Assembly (NCBI GenBank): GCA_958295755.1 | Contig: OY282367.1 | Location: forward strand, 1,740,022-1,804,021 | Source of the DNA: an uncultured Acidimicrobiales bacterium | Lineage (GTDB): Bacteria > Actinomycetota > Acidimicrobiia > Acidimicrobiales > Hopanoidiivorantaceae | Length of the DNA stretch: 64,000 bases | Direction: 5' to 3' | Shown here: one piece after another, positions 55,055 to 63,548 of the stretch | How the letters are laid out: each line of letters begins with the position of its first letter | Position numbering within the stretch: position 1 is the stretch's first letter | Program-made: the position numbers and the translations under genes | The notes under the pieces: generated by a model | Told to the model about the DNA's origin: nothing | What the model saw: the letters and a program-made list of their open reading frames with translations, nothing else | The model's database searches: none

Positions 55055-55749
55055 GCTGACTGCCCTGTTGCTGGTTGTGTAGTTCCTGGTTGCACAGCTC
55101 TTGGTTGCTCGCCTGACAGAGACTGCTGCTCTGCTACCCGTGCCGCACTCTCGCGGGCAATCACGCGGTCGAGAGAGTCGGCAGTCACACCGCTGGCACC
55201 CACCAGCTTCTCTACGACCACCCCCCAAGGCGATACCACATAAGTCTCGGGCAGGGCTGTGACGCTGTAGTCGACTGCAATCTTGCCTGTGTCATCGCGG
55301 TTCTCGCCGAAAATGACAGGCCACTGGGCACCCTCCATCGGCGACTCGAGCACCCGCTCGCGTGTGTCATTGAAAACGACCGTGACCACAATGGCATCGC
55401 CGCTTTGATGTCGCTGGTGGAACTTCTCAAGCTCTGGATACTCCTCAAGACATCCCACACACCAAGAGGCAAAGAAATTGACAACCACCCATTTGCCGAG
55501 ATGATGGTCGGAGTTAAAGGTGCCGCCGTCTAAAGTCTCGCCCTCAATCAGTGGGGCAGGCTGGCCGACAATACCTCGACCTATGAGAAAGCTCTGTTGC
55601 GAGTCGCGAGTAGCAAGAAAAAACACGAACAATCCAACCACAGCCGCCACCAGCAAGCTTGTGGCAACGACAACCCATCTCGTCTTGATCGGGTTTGGCC
55701 CGCGATTTTGTTGCGTTACGCGCCCTTCCGCCCCGACTTCTTCTATCAC
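55051..55749 (-). CDS. ccmG: CcmG/DsbE thioredoxin-like protein
   Basis: 232 aa. One N-terminal membrane helix (about 25-46) then a thioredoxin-like domain with WVVVNFFASWCVGCLEEYPE containing the redox CVGC and the cis-Pro in ALPETYVV. It keeps apocytochrome thiols reduced outside the membrane. GTG start overlaps the ccmF stop (GTGA). The C-terminal tail (about 40 residues, Gln/Pro/Ala/Thr) looks repeat-derived. Confidence 0.94.
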   Translation of the reverse strand: MIEEVGAEGRVTQQNRGPNPIKTRWVVVATSLLVAAVVGLFVFFLATRDSQQSFLIGRGIVGQPAPLIEGETLDGGTFNSDHHLGKWVVVNFFASWCVGCLEEYPELEKFHQRHQSGDAIVVTVVFNDTRERVLESPMEGAQWPVIFGENRDDTGKIAVDYSVTALPETYVVSPWGVVVEKLVGASGVTADSLDRVIARESAARVAEQQSLSGEQPRAVQPGTTQPATGQSA

Positions 55750-57905
55750 ACCCGCACCTCTTCGCTTTTACTGGCAACTTCTTCGCTGGCACCCTCTTTA
55801 CCGGCAACTTCACCCACACGTCTCGCAGCCAAAATCCTCTCTCTTCCGTGCTGTCGCCCCCTATGCTGTCGCCCTCGCTTCTTGGGCCACAAGCACAGCA
55901 CAACCCCCACACCAATTAGCCCGCCTCCGATCCAAAGCCAGAGCACCATCGGCTGCACAGTTACCCGCAGCACTGCTTCAGGATTGTCGCCATCGGGCAA
56001 GCTCACGATGGATATCTGCACATCTCGCACCAACGAAGATGCTGTATCAGGATTGCCCACGATCCGTCCCCGTGCGAAGAAACGATCCACCGAAGGTGTG
56101 AGTAGTTGTCCGTCCACCCGCACCACAGCCCGCTGCTCCCGACGCTCTGAATGGTCAATTTCAAGAAACTCCACTAGTTCCACATCACGCCCAGTTGCTC
56201 GCCCTGAGTCGCCAACGGCTAGCGTTATCTCGTCTTGCTGTAAAAAGTTGCCGCTGGCGGTCAACGCCAAAGCCATAATCGCTAGCCCTATGTGGGCAAC
56301 CATTCCACCACCAGCGCGCTGCGTTAACCCTCGTGCTCCCCGTTTGCGACACGCCGTCCAAAGCCTGCGAACCCCTGTGGCGATAACGGCCGCAGCCAAA
56401 CCGAACGCCAACAGCACCGCCCACCCCCGCACGCCCGCCAACACAGCAATCACTATTGTGGCAGTGCCGACCCAAGCCGAAAGCTGCAGACGGGAATTCA
56501 GCTCAGCACTGCTCGCCTTGCCCCAAGGCAACATCGGAGAAACCGCCATCAAAAACAGCAACAGCAACCCCAACGGCGTGGTCATCTGATTGAAATATGG
56601 CGCGCCGACCGACACTTGATCGCCAGTCACAGCCTCAGACACCAGCGGAAACATCGTGCCTAGCAGCACCACAAGCGTAAAGGCCGCAAACACGAAGTTG
56701 TTGGCGATGAGCGACCCAGTGCGATTGAACGCCGACTGCAGCTGCCTGCCACCTCGAAGTCTCCCAGCCCGCCAAGCCACAAGCCCTACGCACGCAACAC
56801 AAGTAAAGCCGAAAAACCCGAGCAACGCCGGCCCGATAGCCGACTCGGTAAAGGAATGCACCGAAACCAGCACACCTGAACGAGTCAAGAAAGTGCCGAG
56901 GATGGTCAAGTTGAAAGCTGCACAGATGAGCGACAAATTCCAGACCACCAAAATTCCTCGGCTCTCCTGTGCCATCGCCGAATGCAGAAAAGCTGTGCCG
57001 CAGAGCCAAGGCAACAGCGAGGCATTTTCCACTGGGTCCCAGCCCCAGTAGCCGCCCCAGCCCAAAGTGTCATACGACCACCAAGCCCCTAGCACGATTC
57101 CGATTGTCAGAAATCCCCAAGCCACAAGTGTGAAAGTGCGGCAGTCTTTTAGCCATTGTCGGTTGTGGCGACCAGAGATGAGCGCACCGATAGCAAAAGC
57201 GAACGGCACCGTGAAACCGACATAGCCGAGATAGAGCATGGGCGGATGAAACGCCATCAAGACATTGCTCTGCAGCAAAGGGTCGGGGCCGGGGCCGTCG
57301 TAACCAACGGGTGGCGAGAAAGCCGAAAACGGATCGGCAGGCCCGATGAGCAATCCGATGAAAAAGGCAGTGACTACGCCCATGACCACGAAAGCCCAAG
57401 CTGCTGTGGTGTCTCTGGTAGCAGTGTCTCTGGTAGCAGTGTCTCTCCCAGCAGTGCCGCCTCTCCCAGCAGTGCCGCCTCTCGCAACCGTGTCTCTCGC
57501 AGCAGTATCCCCCACAACCGTACTATTGCTCAACTTCGTGGCATCGCCTAAAACCTGTTTGTGGAACCTATAAGAGAACACCCACCAAAATCCCACGAGC
57601 ACGAGTGCCCAGAGCAGAATCGACCCCTCCAGCCCCGACCATAAAGAGGTGAAGTTGAAGAGAGGCGAAGTCCGACTGCTGCCGTGCTCAGCTACGAACC
57701 TGACGGTGAAATCTCTTGTGATGAGTGCCCGCTCCAGAATCACAAAAGAGAAAACGAGACCAGCCACAGCCACATAAACAAGGCGAAGCCCGACTCTTAG
57801 CGACCTGACATCGCTGCGGACAATACCCACAATCACCAGCACCACGCTTGCTAGCACAGCTGCCCCAGCAAGAGCAACCCCAAAATCCCCTAGAACATTG
57901 TTCAT
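55746..57905 (-). CDS. ccmF: Cytochrome c haem lyase subunit CcmF
   Basis: 719-aa polytopic protein. The WWD domain GWGGYWGWDPVENASLLPW is intact, with flanking haem-ligand histidines (FHPPMLYLGYVG, VSVHSFTESAIGP). The first periplasmic or cytoplasmic loop has an Arg/Asp/Thr/Gly-rich insert (about residues 135-165, RDTATRD units) encoded by 15-bp repeats at 57409-57504, and the C-terminus has a repeat tail (EVASKSEEV). CcmF attaches haem to apocytochrome. Confidence 0.95.
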   Translation of the reverse strand: MNNVLGDFGVALAGAAVLASVVLVIVGIVRSDVRSLRVGLRLVYVAVAGLVFSFVILERALITRDFTVRFVAEHGSSRTSPLFNFTSLWSGLEGSILLWALVLVGFWWVFSYRFHKQVLGDATKLSNSTVVGDTAARDTVARGGTAGRGGTAGRDTATRDTATRDTTAAWAFVVMGVVTAFFIGLLIGPADPFSAFSPPVGYDGPGPDPLLQSNVLMAFHPPMLYLGYVGFTVPFAFAIGALISGRHNRQWLKDCRTFTLVAWGFLTIGIVLGAWWSYDTLGWGGYWGWDPVENASLLPWLCGTAFLHSAMAQESRGILVVWNLSLICAAFNLTILGTFLTRSGVLVSVHSFTESAIGPALLGFFGFTCVACVGLVAWRAGRLRGGRQLQSAFNRTGSLIANNFVFAAFTLVVLLGTMFPLVSEAVTGDQVSVGAPYFNQMTTPLGLLLLFLMAVSPMLPWGKASSAELNSRLQLSAWVGTATIVIAVLAGVRGWAVLLAFGLAAAVIATGVRRLWTACRKRGARGLTQRAGGGMVAHIGLAIMALALTASGNFLQQDEITLAVGDSGRATGRDVELVEFLEIDHSERREQRAVVRVDGQLLTPSVDRFFARGRIVGNPDTASSLVRDVQISIVSLPDGDNPEAVLRVTVQPMVLWLWIGGGLIGVGVVLCLWPKKRGRQHRGRQHGRERILAARRVGEVAGKEGASEEVASKSEEVRV
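57409..57504. repeat. 15/18-bp tandem repeats inside ccmF
   Basis: gtgtctctggtagca twice, gtgtctctcccagca, two 18-bp variants starting gtgccgcctct, and gtgtctctcgcagca. All are in frame and add an Arg/Asp/Thr/Gly-rich loop to CcmF. Confidence 0.9.
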
Positions 57906-57912
57906 CTGCTAT

Positions 57913-58611
57913 TCACTGATTGGGGCAACCACTGAGCAGAGCCAGAACATCATCGCCGTGAGAAGAGTTATCCGGGTCAGCTTGACCCAAAGAAGATTCA
58001 GCCTCGGGCAGGGTGTAGTCGTTGTCATGCTTCACAAGGATTCTGTCGGACGAGAAGTAATAGCCATCCGCAAAGGTAGTGCCCCCTAACAGATCTCTAT
58101 TTTCAGGGGGTATCTGGTCTATTGTTTGGCTCTGGACATCTTCCCAGTTTCCGTGAAGCACAACGGGCACACAAGGTTGAAATAAGTTGGGCGGATCGCC
58201 TGTGTGCTTAATCCACGCCACTTTAGCTTCACCAGCTAGGGCGAACCAAACCAAAGTCTGCCCTTCTGTTCTGACTTGGCTGATAGTTTCAGGCATAGGA
58301 GTGCCATGAAGCTGAAATCGTCGGTCATCTAAATCGCCCTGCTGTGCCACAGCCCGATCCACGCTATAGAAAAACAGGGAGGCATCGTCTAGAGTGCGGT
58401 ACAGCAAATATCCTGACCCTGCCAGTACCGCCAAAATCACTCCCCACGCCGTCACCCTTACCCGAAGCGAACGTTTTCTACTACTGAGAAGACTTTCAGA
58501 TCTAACAGAACCATCTTCCTCTGCAGAATCCAGAAGTTCATCCCGGTCGCTAGCATCCCGGTCGCTAACCTCCCGGTCGCTAGCATCCTGGTCGTTGATC
58601 TCAGTCGCCAT
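57913..58611 (-). CDS. ccmE: Cytochrome c maturation haem chaperone CcmE
   Basis: 232 aa, longer than the usual 150 or so because of an acidic N-terminal extension (ASDRE/VSDRD units) and an acidic C-terminal tail. One membrane helix (about 53-73) is followed by the OB-fold. The covalent haem site is His195 in VKHDNDYTLP with Tyr199, matching HxxxY of family members. Upstream gene ccmD overlaps its start. Confidence 0.94.
   Translation of the reverse strand: MATEINDQDASDREVSDRDASDRDELLDSAEEDGSVRSESLLSSRKRSLRVRVTAWGVILAVLAGSGYLLYRTLDDASLFFYSVDRAVAQQGDLDDRRFQLHGTPMPETISQVRTEGQTLVWFALAGEAKVAWIKHTGDPPNLFQPCVPVVLHGNWEDVQSQTIDQIPPENRDLLGGTTFADGYYFSSDRILVKHDNDYTLPEAESSLGQADPDNSSHGDDVLALLSGCPNQ
58541..58600. 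repeat. Four 15-bp tandem units in ccmE
   Basis: tcccggtcgctagca, tcccggtcgctaacc, tcccggtcgctagca and tcctggtcgttgatc; in frame, encoding Ser/Asp/Arg units at the cytoplasmic N-terminus of CcmE. Confidence 0.93.
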
Positions 58612-58750
58612 CTGAAGTCATCCATCTGCGACGCTTCGGTAAAACTTGTGAAGACAGCTTGCGTCCTCGTATCAAGATACTCAGGGCATACGCCCCCAGC
58701 ACGCCGAGGCCGATAGACCAGCCTGCCACTAGATAGCCGATGTGCGTCAT
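58601..58750 (-). CDS. ccmD: Small membrane protein CcmD
   Basis: A 49-codon gene found by reading the gap between ccmC and ccmE. It has one hydrophobic helix (YLVAGWSIGLGVLGAYALSI) and a basic C-terminal tail (PKRRRW), the standard CcmD layout, and starts with an aromatic-containing MTHIGY. ATG 58750 overlaps the ccmC stop as ATGA, and its stop overlaps the start of ccmE. CcmD helps release haem-loaded CcmE from CcmABC. Confidence 0.88.
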   Translation of the reverse strand: MTHIGYLVAGWSIGLGVLGAYALSILIRGRKLSSQVLPKRRRWMTSDGD

Positions 58751-59589
58751 GACCGTGCCTCCACAGAACTACTAGCCTCGGCCCTGCTAGAACCACTAAC
58801 CTCGGCTCCACTAGAACTACTAGCTTCGGCTCTTCGCTCAGCCAAAGCCTGCTCCAACCCCGCCTCAGCCGCCTCTTTAGAGAGCCATGCCACCCTGAAC
58901 CTGTGAACAAGTAGCCACAAGAACAACAAAGCAAAAACCGCAAATCCGATCATGAGCGTCAGAAGTGTCTCGTCTTCAATCTTCAAATCGGCGAGAGTCG
59001 ACCGCTGGTGCAGAGTTCGATTCTCCCACCACTCCACCGACCGATTCACTACAGGAATATTCAGCGCACCCACGATAGCCAAGATGCTGGCGTTGCGAGC
59101 TTGACGATGAGGCTCGTTGGGCACCGCCCGAAACGCCAGATAGCCCACAAATATCAGAAACAGCAACAAGGTGGTGACGAGCCGCACATCGCCCCACTCC
59201 CACCAAGTGTTCCAGACTGGTCGTCCCCAGATGATGCCAGTCAGCAAGGTGATGCCGCAAAATATCACCCCGATTTCTGCGCTCGCATGAGCCACATGAT
59301 CCCACCACCTTGTGCGACGCCAGAGATAGATAATGCTACCCAAACCAGTAATAGAGAATGACACATAGGCAAACACTGCTGAAGGCACATGAATATAGAG
59401 GAGCCGCACGGCGTCAAACTGGCCGATTATTGTGCCGTCTGCGGTTTGGCGAGAATCCTCGGGGCTTACGAAAAACGCAAAAATCACAAGCAAAGCCAAG
59501 CCAGCCAGTGTGACCCAGCCGAGGATTCTGGTGGTGGGTGAGCTGGTGTTGTCAGGGATGCTGGTGGGTGAGTTGGTGTTCTCCGCCAT
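58747..59589 (-). CDS. ccmC: Haem-handling protein CcmC
   Basis: 280 aa. Six membrane helices and the WWD motif region WNTWWEWGDVRLVTT; His in LLYIHVPSA and NRSVEWW region as in family. It loads haem onto CcmE. The C-terminal tail (SSSGAEVSGSSRAEASSS) is a repeat-derived extension encoded near 58770-58830, and the N-terminus has another short repeat. Start is 4 nt after the ccmB stop. Confidence 0.94.
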   Translation of the reverse strand: MAENTNSPTSIPDNTSSPTTRILGWVTLAGLALLVIFAFFVSPEDSRQTADGTIIGQFDAVRLLYIHVPSAVFAYVSFSITGLGSIIYLWRRTRWWDHVAHASAEIGVIFCGITLLTGIIWGRPVWNTWWEWGDVRLVTTLLLFLIFVGYLAFRAVPNEPHRQARNASILAIVGALNIPVVNRSVEWWENRTLHQRSTLADLKIEDETLLTLMIGFAVFALLFLWLLVHRFRVAWLSKEAAEAGLEQALAERRAEASSSSGAEVSGSSRAEASSSVEARS

Positions 59590-59592
59590 GTC

Positions 59593-60270
59593 TCAGCCCT
59601 CCTCCAGCAGTGGCCCGAAGACGAGCGCGCCGAATGTCGTATAGACCAAGGCGAACGCCCCCAGCAGACCGAGCCACGACCAGCCATTCACAGCGACCGT
59701 TCCGAAAGCATCACCGAATGCTCTAGTTGCTCCGATCAAAACAGGTGCAAGCACTGGAAGCAAAAGCAAAGGAAGTATCGTTTCGCGCACTGCGAGCTGA
59801 GATGCCACTACTCCATACAGCGTACCCGCAGAAGCTATACCTGCTGCCGCGAGCACTCCAGCTACCACGAGCAATCCTGGTTTTTCAAGCGATGCCCCAT
59901 AGAAAACCACGATACCTATCCCCAATACCACTTCCAGCACCAAGAGCTGCACGAACACAGCCAAAGCTTTGCCAGCGAAAACGGCGACAGGGCTGATGTT
60001 TGCCAGACGGAAACTGTCGAGCGCGCCATCGGCTCGCTCCAGAGCAAACGATCTACCTATCGCCAGCAAAGCCGCCAGCAACACCGCCACCCAGAAAAGA
60101 CCTGGCGCAAAAGAACTCAAAGCGTCGCTGTCGGCATCAAGAGCGAAACCGAAGAGGATAAGCACGAGTACGGCAAACGGCAACACATGATTGAACACCA
60201 CACGCGACCGCAACTCAATACGCAAATCCTTACCGGCTATCAGCGCAACAGCTCTCAGGGGGGCGATCAT
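59593..60270 (-). CDS. ccmB: Haem exporter membrane protein CcmB
   Basis: 225 aa, six hydrophobic helices. The N-terminal LIAGKDLRIELRSR and the FALERADGALDSFRL segment with its conserved Glu/Arg are typical of CcmB. Its ATG overlaps the ccmA stop by 4 nt. It forms the CcmAB part of the haem-chaperone release complex. Confidence 0.94.
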   Translation of the reverse strand: MIAPLRAVALIAGKDLRIELRSRVVFNHVLPFAVLVLILFGFALDADSDALSSFAPGLFWVAVLLAALLAIGRSFALERADGALDSFRLANISPVAVFAGKALAVFVQLLVLEVVLGIGIVVFYGASLEKPGLLVVAGVLAAAGIASAGTLYGVVASQLAVRETILPLLLLPVLAPVLIGATRAFGDAFGTVAVNGWSWLGLLGAFALVYTTFGALVFGPLLEEG

Positions 60271-61061
60271 GGCAGAGCCTCCATGAACCTGCCGCCTGCC
60301 AGCGTAGCCGTGCGGAGATTATCAAAAACTTTGCCTTGCTCATGAGTCACAACTATTACTGCGGCCCCGGCGGCAGCAGCTTCGGCGATGACATCATCAA
60401 CGCACTCACGGCCGTCTGCGTCCAAACTGGCATGAGGTTCGTCCAACAGCCAGAGTTCGGGGTGGCGCACCGACACACAAGCGAGTGCAACTCTGCGTTG
60501 CTGCCCTGCTGAGAGACGGCTCACCCGTTCGTGATGTAGACGCTCTGGTAGCTCCAGCCGTTCCAAAGCCGAAGCTGCTACAGACGGGGACCCGGTAGCG
60601 GTCGAGTGGCGCAGTTCCCTACCGCGCTGACCCCCACCGCGCAGACCCCCACCGCGCTGTGCTCTTGCGGATAGGGCTGCTCTTCCGGATAGGGCCAGGG
60701 CAAACTCCACATTTTCTTTGGCTGTGAGATCGCCATATAGCCGTGTCTCGTGCCCCAAAAAGCCAACTCTGCTGCGCCAATCCTTCGCAGCACTCCCAGC
60801 CTCTCTCAAGTCGTAGCCCAGCACCTCTCCCTCACCTGCATATAAAGCGACAAGCCCAGCACAAAGCCGCAACAAGGTGGTTTTACCTGCTCCGTTAGCC
60901 CCGCGTACAACCACGATTTCGCCGCGCTCAACTGAGATGTCGGCACCGCTGAGTGCAGGAAAACGCCCCAACAACACCACCGCAGAGCGGAGCGAAACAG
61001 CGTAATCCATGGCAAGTTTCAGGCTATCAAAACCTTCGCTCACTAAGCTCCGCGCGCTCAT
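60267..61061 (-). CDS. ccmA: Cytochrome c maturation ATPase CcmA
   Basis: 264 aa. Walker A GANGAGKTTLLR, signature LSAGQQRRVALA, Walker B LWLLDEPHASLD and His in VVTHEQG. A Gly/Arg-rich insert (GGGLRGGGQRGREL) encoded by GC-rich tandem repeats (about 60615-60700) interrupts the helical domain. First gene of the eight-gene operon ccmABCDEFGH(I), almost all with overlapping stops and starts. ATG 61061 has GAGGG upstream; ATG 61010 is an alternative. Only 28 nt separate it from the divergent sortase gene. Confidence 0.93.
   Translation of the reverse strand: MSARSLVSEGFDSLKLAMDYAVSLRSAVVLLGRFPALSGADISVERGEIVVVRGANGAGKTTLLRLCAGLVALYAGEGEVLGYDLREAGSAAKDWRSRVGFLGHETRLYGDLTAKENVEFALALSGRAALSARAQRGGGLRGGGQRGRELRHSTATGSPSVAASALERLELPERLHHERVSRLSAGQQRRVALACVSVRHPELWLLDEPHASLDADGRECVDDVIAEAAAAGAAVIVVTHEQGKVFDNLRTATLAGGRFMEALP
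60615..60700. repeat. Tandem repeats inside ccmA
   Basis: Two sets: cgcgctgacccccac / cgcgcagacccccac (15 bp) and gctcttgcggataggg / gctcttccggatagggc. They encode Gly/Arg-rich and Ser/Gly/Arg/Ala residues in the ATPase helical subdomain. Confidence 0.8.
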
Positions 61062-61089
61062 CTGAGCATAATCCCTCTAATGTTTCATT

Positions 61090-62796
61090 ATGACCGCGCT
61101 GAAATACGGTGGGCGCACGGTGGCAGTGCTGGGTGTGGTGCTGCTGCTGTTTGTGGCATATCAGCTTTGGGGCACTTCCCTCCAATACGCCCGTGCTCAA
61201 TCAGGGTTGCGCGATGACTTCAGCTCTCTTCTCTCACAAACCGCTACATTCAGAGACGGCGTAGCTGACTTTAGCGAACCTAGTAGTCCCGGAGGTTCAT
61301 CTACCGCCGGCACCGGAGGAACCGTAGCACTTTCCTCCAACACCGCAACTCTTTCGGCGGGCGTGGCAATGCTCTCGTCTGAGACAGCTCAACTAGGGGT
61401 TGCTAGCTCGGAAACCGAAACTGCCTCAGACCAAGCGGCTTCTGATGTTTTGCCACCGCAGTCTGCATCTTCTAGCTCGGAATTACCAACTTCCAGAGAT
61501 GGCGCATCCGACACCAACCTTGTGGGAACCGGAGCTGAGCCAGAAGCTACTGGATCAACATCTTCTGAAACATCCAGTGCGGAGGATGCTTCTGAAGCGA
61601 CAACAAATGAAGTGGCGGCTCGCAAAACTCTCTTGGTGAGCCCTAGCACTCGCCTGCCTCGCTCTGAAATAGAAAACGCCAACCTCGTCTATACACCTGG
61701 CGCAGAAGAGATTCTGCCTCTGCTTTACCCCGACAACGGCAATGCAGTGGCACGCATCATCATCCCCGCCATAAAAATGGACGAGATTGTTGTGGAAGGC
61801 ACAAATGTAGATGCTCTTAGAAAAGGCCCGGGGCACTACTCATGGACACCGCTGCCCGGACAGCCCGGCAACGCTTCTATCGCCGGGCACCGCACCACCT
61901 ACGGCGCGCCCTTCGCCGACATAGGCAACTTGCGCCCCAACGACAAAATAACCGTGCAGACTGCCCAGGGCGAATTCGTCTATGAGGTGCTCGCGCAAGA
62001 CCTTCCGACCAAGGGCTACCTCATCGTGTCACCCGACAGGGTGGATTTGTTGCGAGACAAAGGCAACAATCTCCTGACGCTCACATCTTGTCATCCGCGC
62101 TTTTCCAATCGACAGCGAATAGTGGTGCAAGCAAAACTAATAGGTAATCCCGTTGTGCCGATGCGAACTGCGACTCAATCTGTGCCACAAGAACTAGCTT
62201 CTGAAGATTTGACTGGTGTGTCGGGTGCTGACGAAGCACTTGCTACTTCTGGTGACGCTGCTGCTTCTGGTGACGCTACCCAAACAGGCAGTGCCGTCAG
62301 AGATGCTGGCGCAGCTGGAACAGGCAGTGCCGTCAGAGATGCTGGAGCAGCCAATGCTTCCGCCACAAACAATGCCCAAACTAACACCTTCTCAGAAGAT
62401 GTCGCCTCTGGCAATCAAGCTTTAGAAAATCAAGCATCCGAGAATCCAACTTCCGAAAACCGCGCCTCCGAAAACCGCGCCTCCGAAAACCAGGCTTCTA
62501 ACAACCAACCAGCTTCTGGAGCCAACCAACTACCCACAAGCAATCCAAACAATAACCCAAACACCGCAGTCGGCACCGCAGTCGGCACCAGTTTCGGTAG
62601 CGGGCTCAGCGGAGAACGCTCGGCTATACCTTCGGCTGTGCTTTGGTTCGTCGCCACAGCTACTTTGTGGGCAGTTGTCTGGTTAATCGGCACCAGATGG
62701 CGCAGAATACCATCGGTAGTCATTGGAATCCTGCCCGTATTAGGGTGCCTATTCGTAGCCTTTTCTTACTTAGACCGTGCTCTGCCTTCGTACTAA
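61090..62796 (+). CDS. Class E-type sortase with long low-complexity extensions
   Basis: 568 aa, about twice a normal class E sortase. N-terminal membrane helix (about 10-27), then about 170 residues rich in Ser/Ala/Thr/Glu, then the sortase barrel from about 205: NASIAGHRTTYGAPF (His267), LLTLTSCHPRFSNRQR (Cys334, Arg341/343). After the barrel come about 160 residues of repeats, including five 15-bp units at 62424-62498 (SENRA type), and two C-terminal membrane helices. Sortases attach secreted proteins to the wall. No obvious LPXTG-type substrate is encoded in this window. Confidence 0.9.
   Translation: MTALKYGGRTVAVLGVVLLLFVAYQLWGTSLQYARAQSGLRDDFSSLLSQTATFRDGVADFSEPSSPGGSSTAGTGGTVALSSNTATLSAGVAMLSSETAQLGVASSETETASDQAASDVLPPQSASSSSELPTSRDGASDTNLVGTGAEPEATGSTSSETSSAEDASEATTNEVAARKTLLVSPSTRLPRSEIENANLVYTPGAEEILPLLYPDNGNAVARIIIPAIKMDEIVVEGTNVDALRKGPGHYSWTPLPGQPGNASIAGHRTTYGAPFADIGNLRPNDKITVQTAQGEFVYEVLAQDLPTKGYLIVSPDRVDLLRDKGNNLLTLTSCHPRFSNRQRIVVQAKLIGNPVVPMRTATQSVPQELASEDLTGVSGADEALATSGDAAASGDATQTGSAVRDAGAAGTGSAVRDAGAANASATNNAQTNTFSEDVASGNQALENQASENPTSENRASENRASENQASNNQPASGANQLPTSNPNNNPNTAVGTAVGTSFGSGLSGERSAIPSAVLWFVATATLWAVVWLIGTRWRRIPSVVIGILPVLGCLFVAFSYLDRALPSY
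62424..62498. repeat. Five 15-bp tandem units in sortase gene
   Basis: gaaaatcaagcatcc, gagaatccaacttcc, gaaaaccgcgcctcc twice, and gaaaaccaggcttct; in frame, encoding Glu/Asn/Arg/Ala/Ser pentads. Confidence 0.95.
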
Positions 62797-63457
62797 ATCG
62801 CAGCCCTCACGGAAGCGTATTCTGCTCCATCCCGCCTTATCTAGCGTGCCCTCTCTTGGGCTTCTTCTTGGCAAGCTCTTACTCGGCAAGCTCTTGCTTG
62901 GCACACTGCTTGGCGCACTGTTGGTAACGGGTTGCGTCCAGTCTTCACAACGCTCACAAGCCACTCTGCCGCCTGCTCTAGCAACCCCAGTAGATAGCAC
63001 CCCAACACAAGAGACCAACCAGATCGCACTTACAACCACAACCACTCTTCCACCCGAAGGTCTCATCACAGATATCTCCATAGTTGAAGTGGGCCACTGT
63101 TTCAACAACTACCGACTAGAAAACGAGCGCACAGGCTCATCTGAAAACATATTCACTCTCGTGGATTGCGAGCGACCCCACGAAGGTGAGGTCTATCATC
63201 AAGTCATCCACCCAGCCGCCGCCGATGCCGAATATCCCGGCGACCGTGCCATGGAGAACTGGGAACAAGAAGAGTGCTACAAGACTTTCCAAGATTGGGT
63301 GGGCCAAGAGTTTGAGCTCTCAGAGCTGTATTTCTCATCCATCCGCCCCGATGCACAACTCTGGAACGACGACCCCTCAGCCCGCCGTCTGAGCTGCTAC
63401 CTTCGCAGTGCCGACGGCTCGCCTCTTTCAAGCTCGCAACGCAATGCAAACACTTGA
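62777..63457 (+). CDS. Septum-formation-family lipoprotein
   Basis: 226 aa. Basic N-terminus, then a Leu/Gly-rich signal helix made of repeated LLLGK/LLLGT units ending in a lipobox (LLVTG/Cys53), a Thr/Pro linker, and a domain with the Cys and His layout of actinobacterial septum_form proteins: VGHCFNN, DCERPHEGEVYH, EECYKTFQDWVGQEF and RRLSCYLR. GTG 62777 overlaps the sortase end by 20 nt; a GTG 23 codons later is possible but would remove the basic region. Role in wall or septum biology is by family resemblance only. Confidence 0.75.
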   Translation: MLCLRTKSQPSRKRILLHPALSSVPSLGLLLGKLLLGKLLLGTLLGALLVTGCVQSSQRSQATLPPALATPVDSTPTQETNQIALTTTTTLPPEGLITDISIVEVGHCFNNYRLENERTGSSENIFTLVDCERPHEGEVYHQVIHPAAADAEYPGDRAMENWEQEECYKTFQDWVGQEFELSELYFSSIRPDAQLWNDDPSARRLSCYLRSADGSPLSSSQRNANT

Positions 63458-63506
63458 CTAATCTATATCTGGCAAAGTTTTTGTGCATCGCATAGAGTTT
63501 TGGCAT

Positions 63507-63512
63507 TATAAT
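63507..63512 (+). promoter_or_regulatory. Candidate -10 box for binding-protein gene
   Basis: TATAAT 37 nt upstream of the ATG at 63549. A TTGTGC at 63481-63486 could be a -35 but its 20-bp spacing is long. Confidence 0.5.
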
Positions 63513-63548
63513 CGTCAATCAAACATAACAAAAAGGAGACATTAGAAA

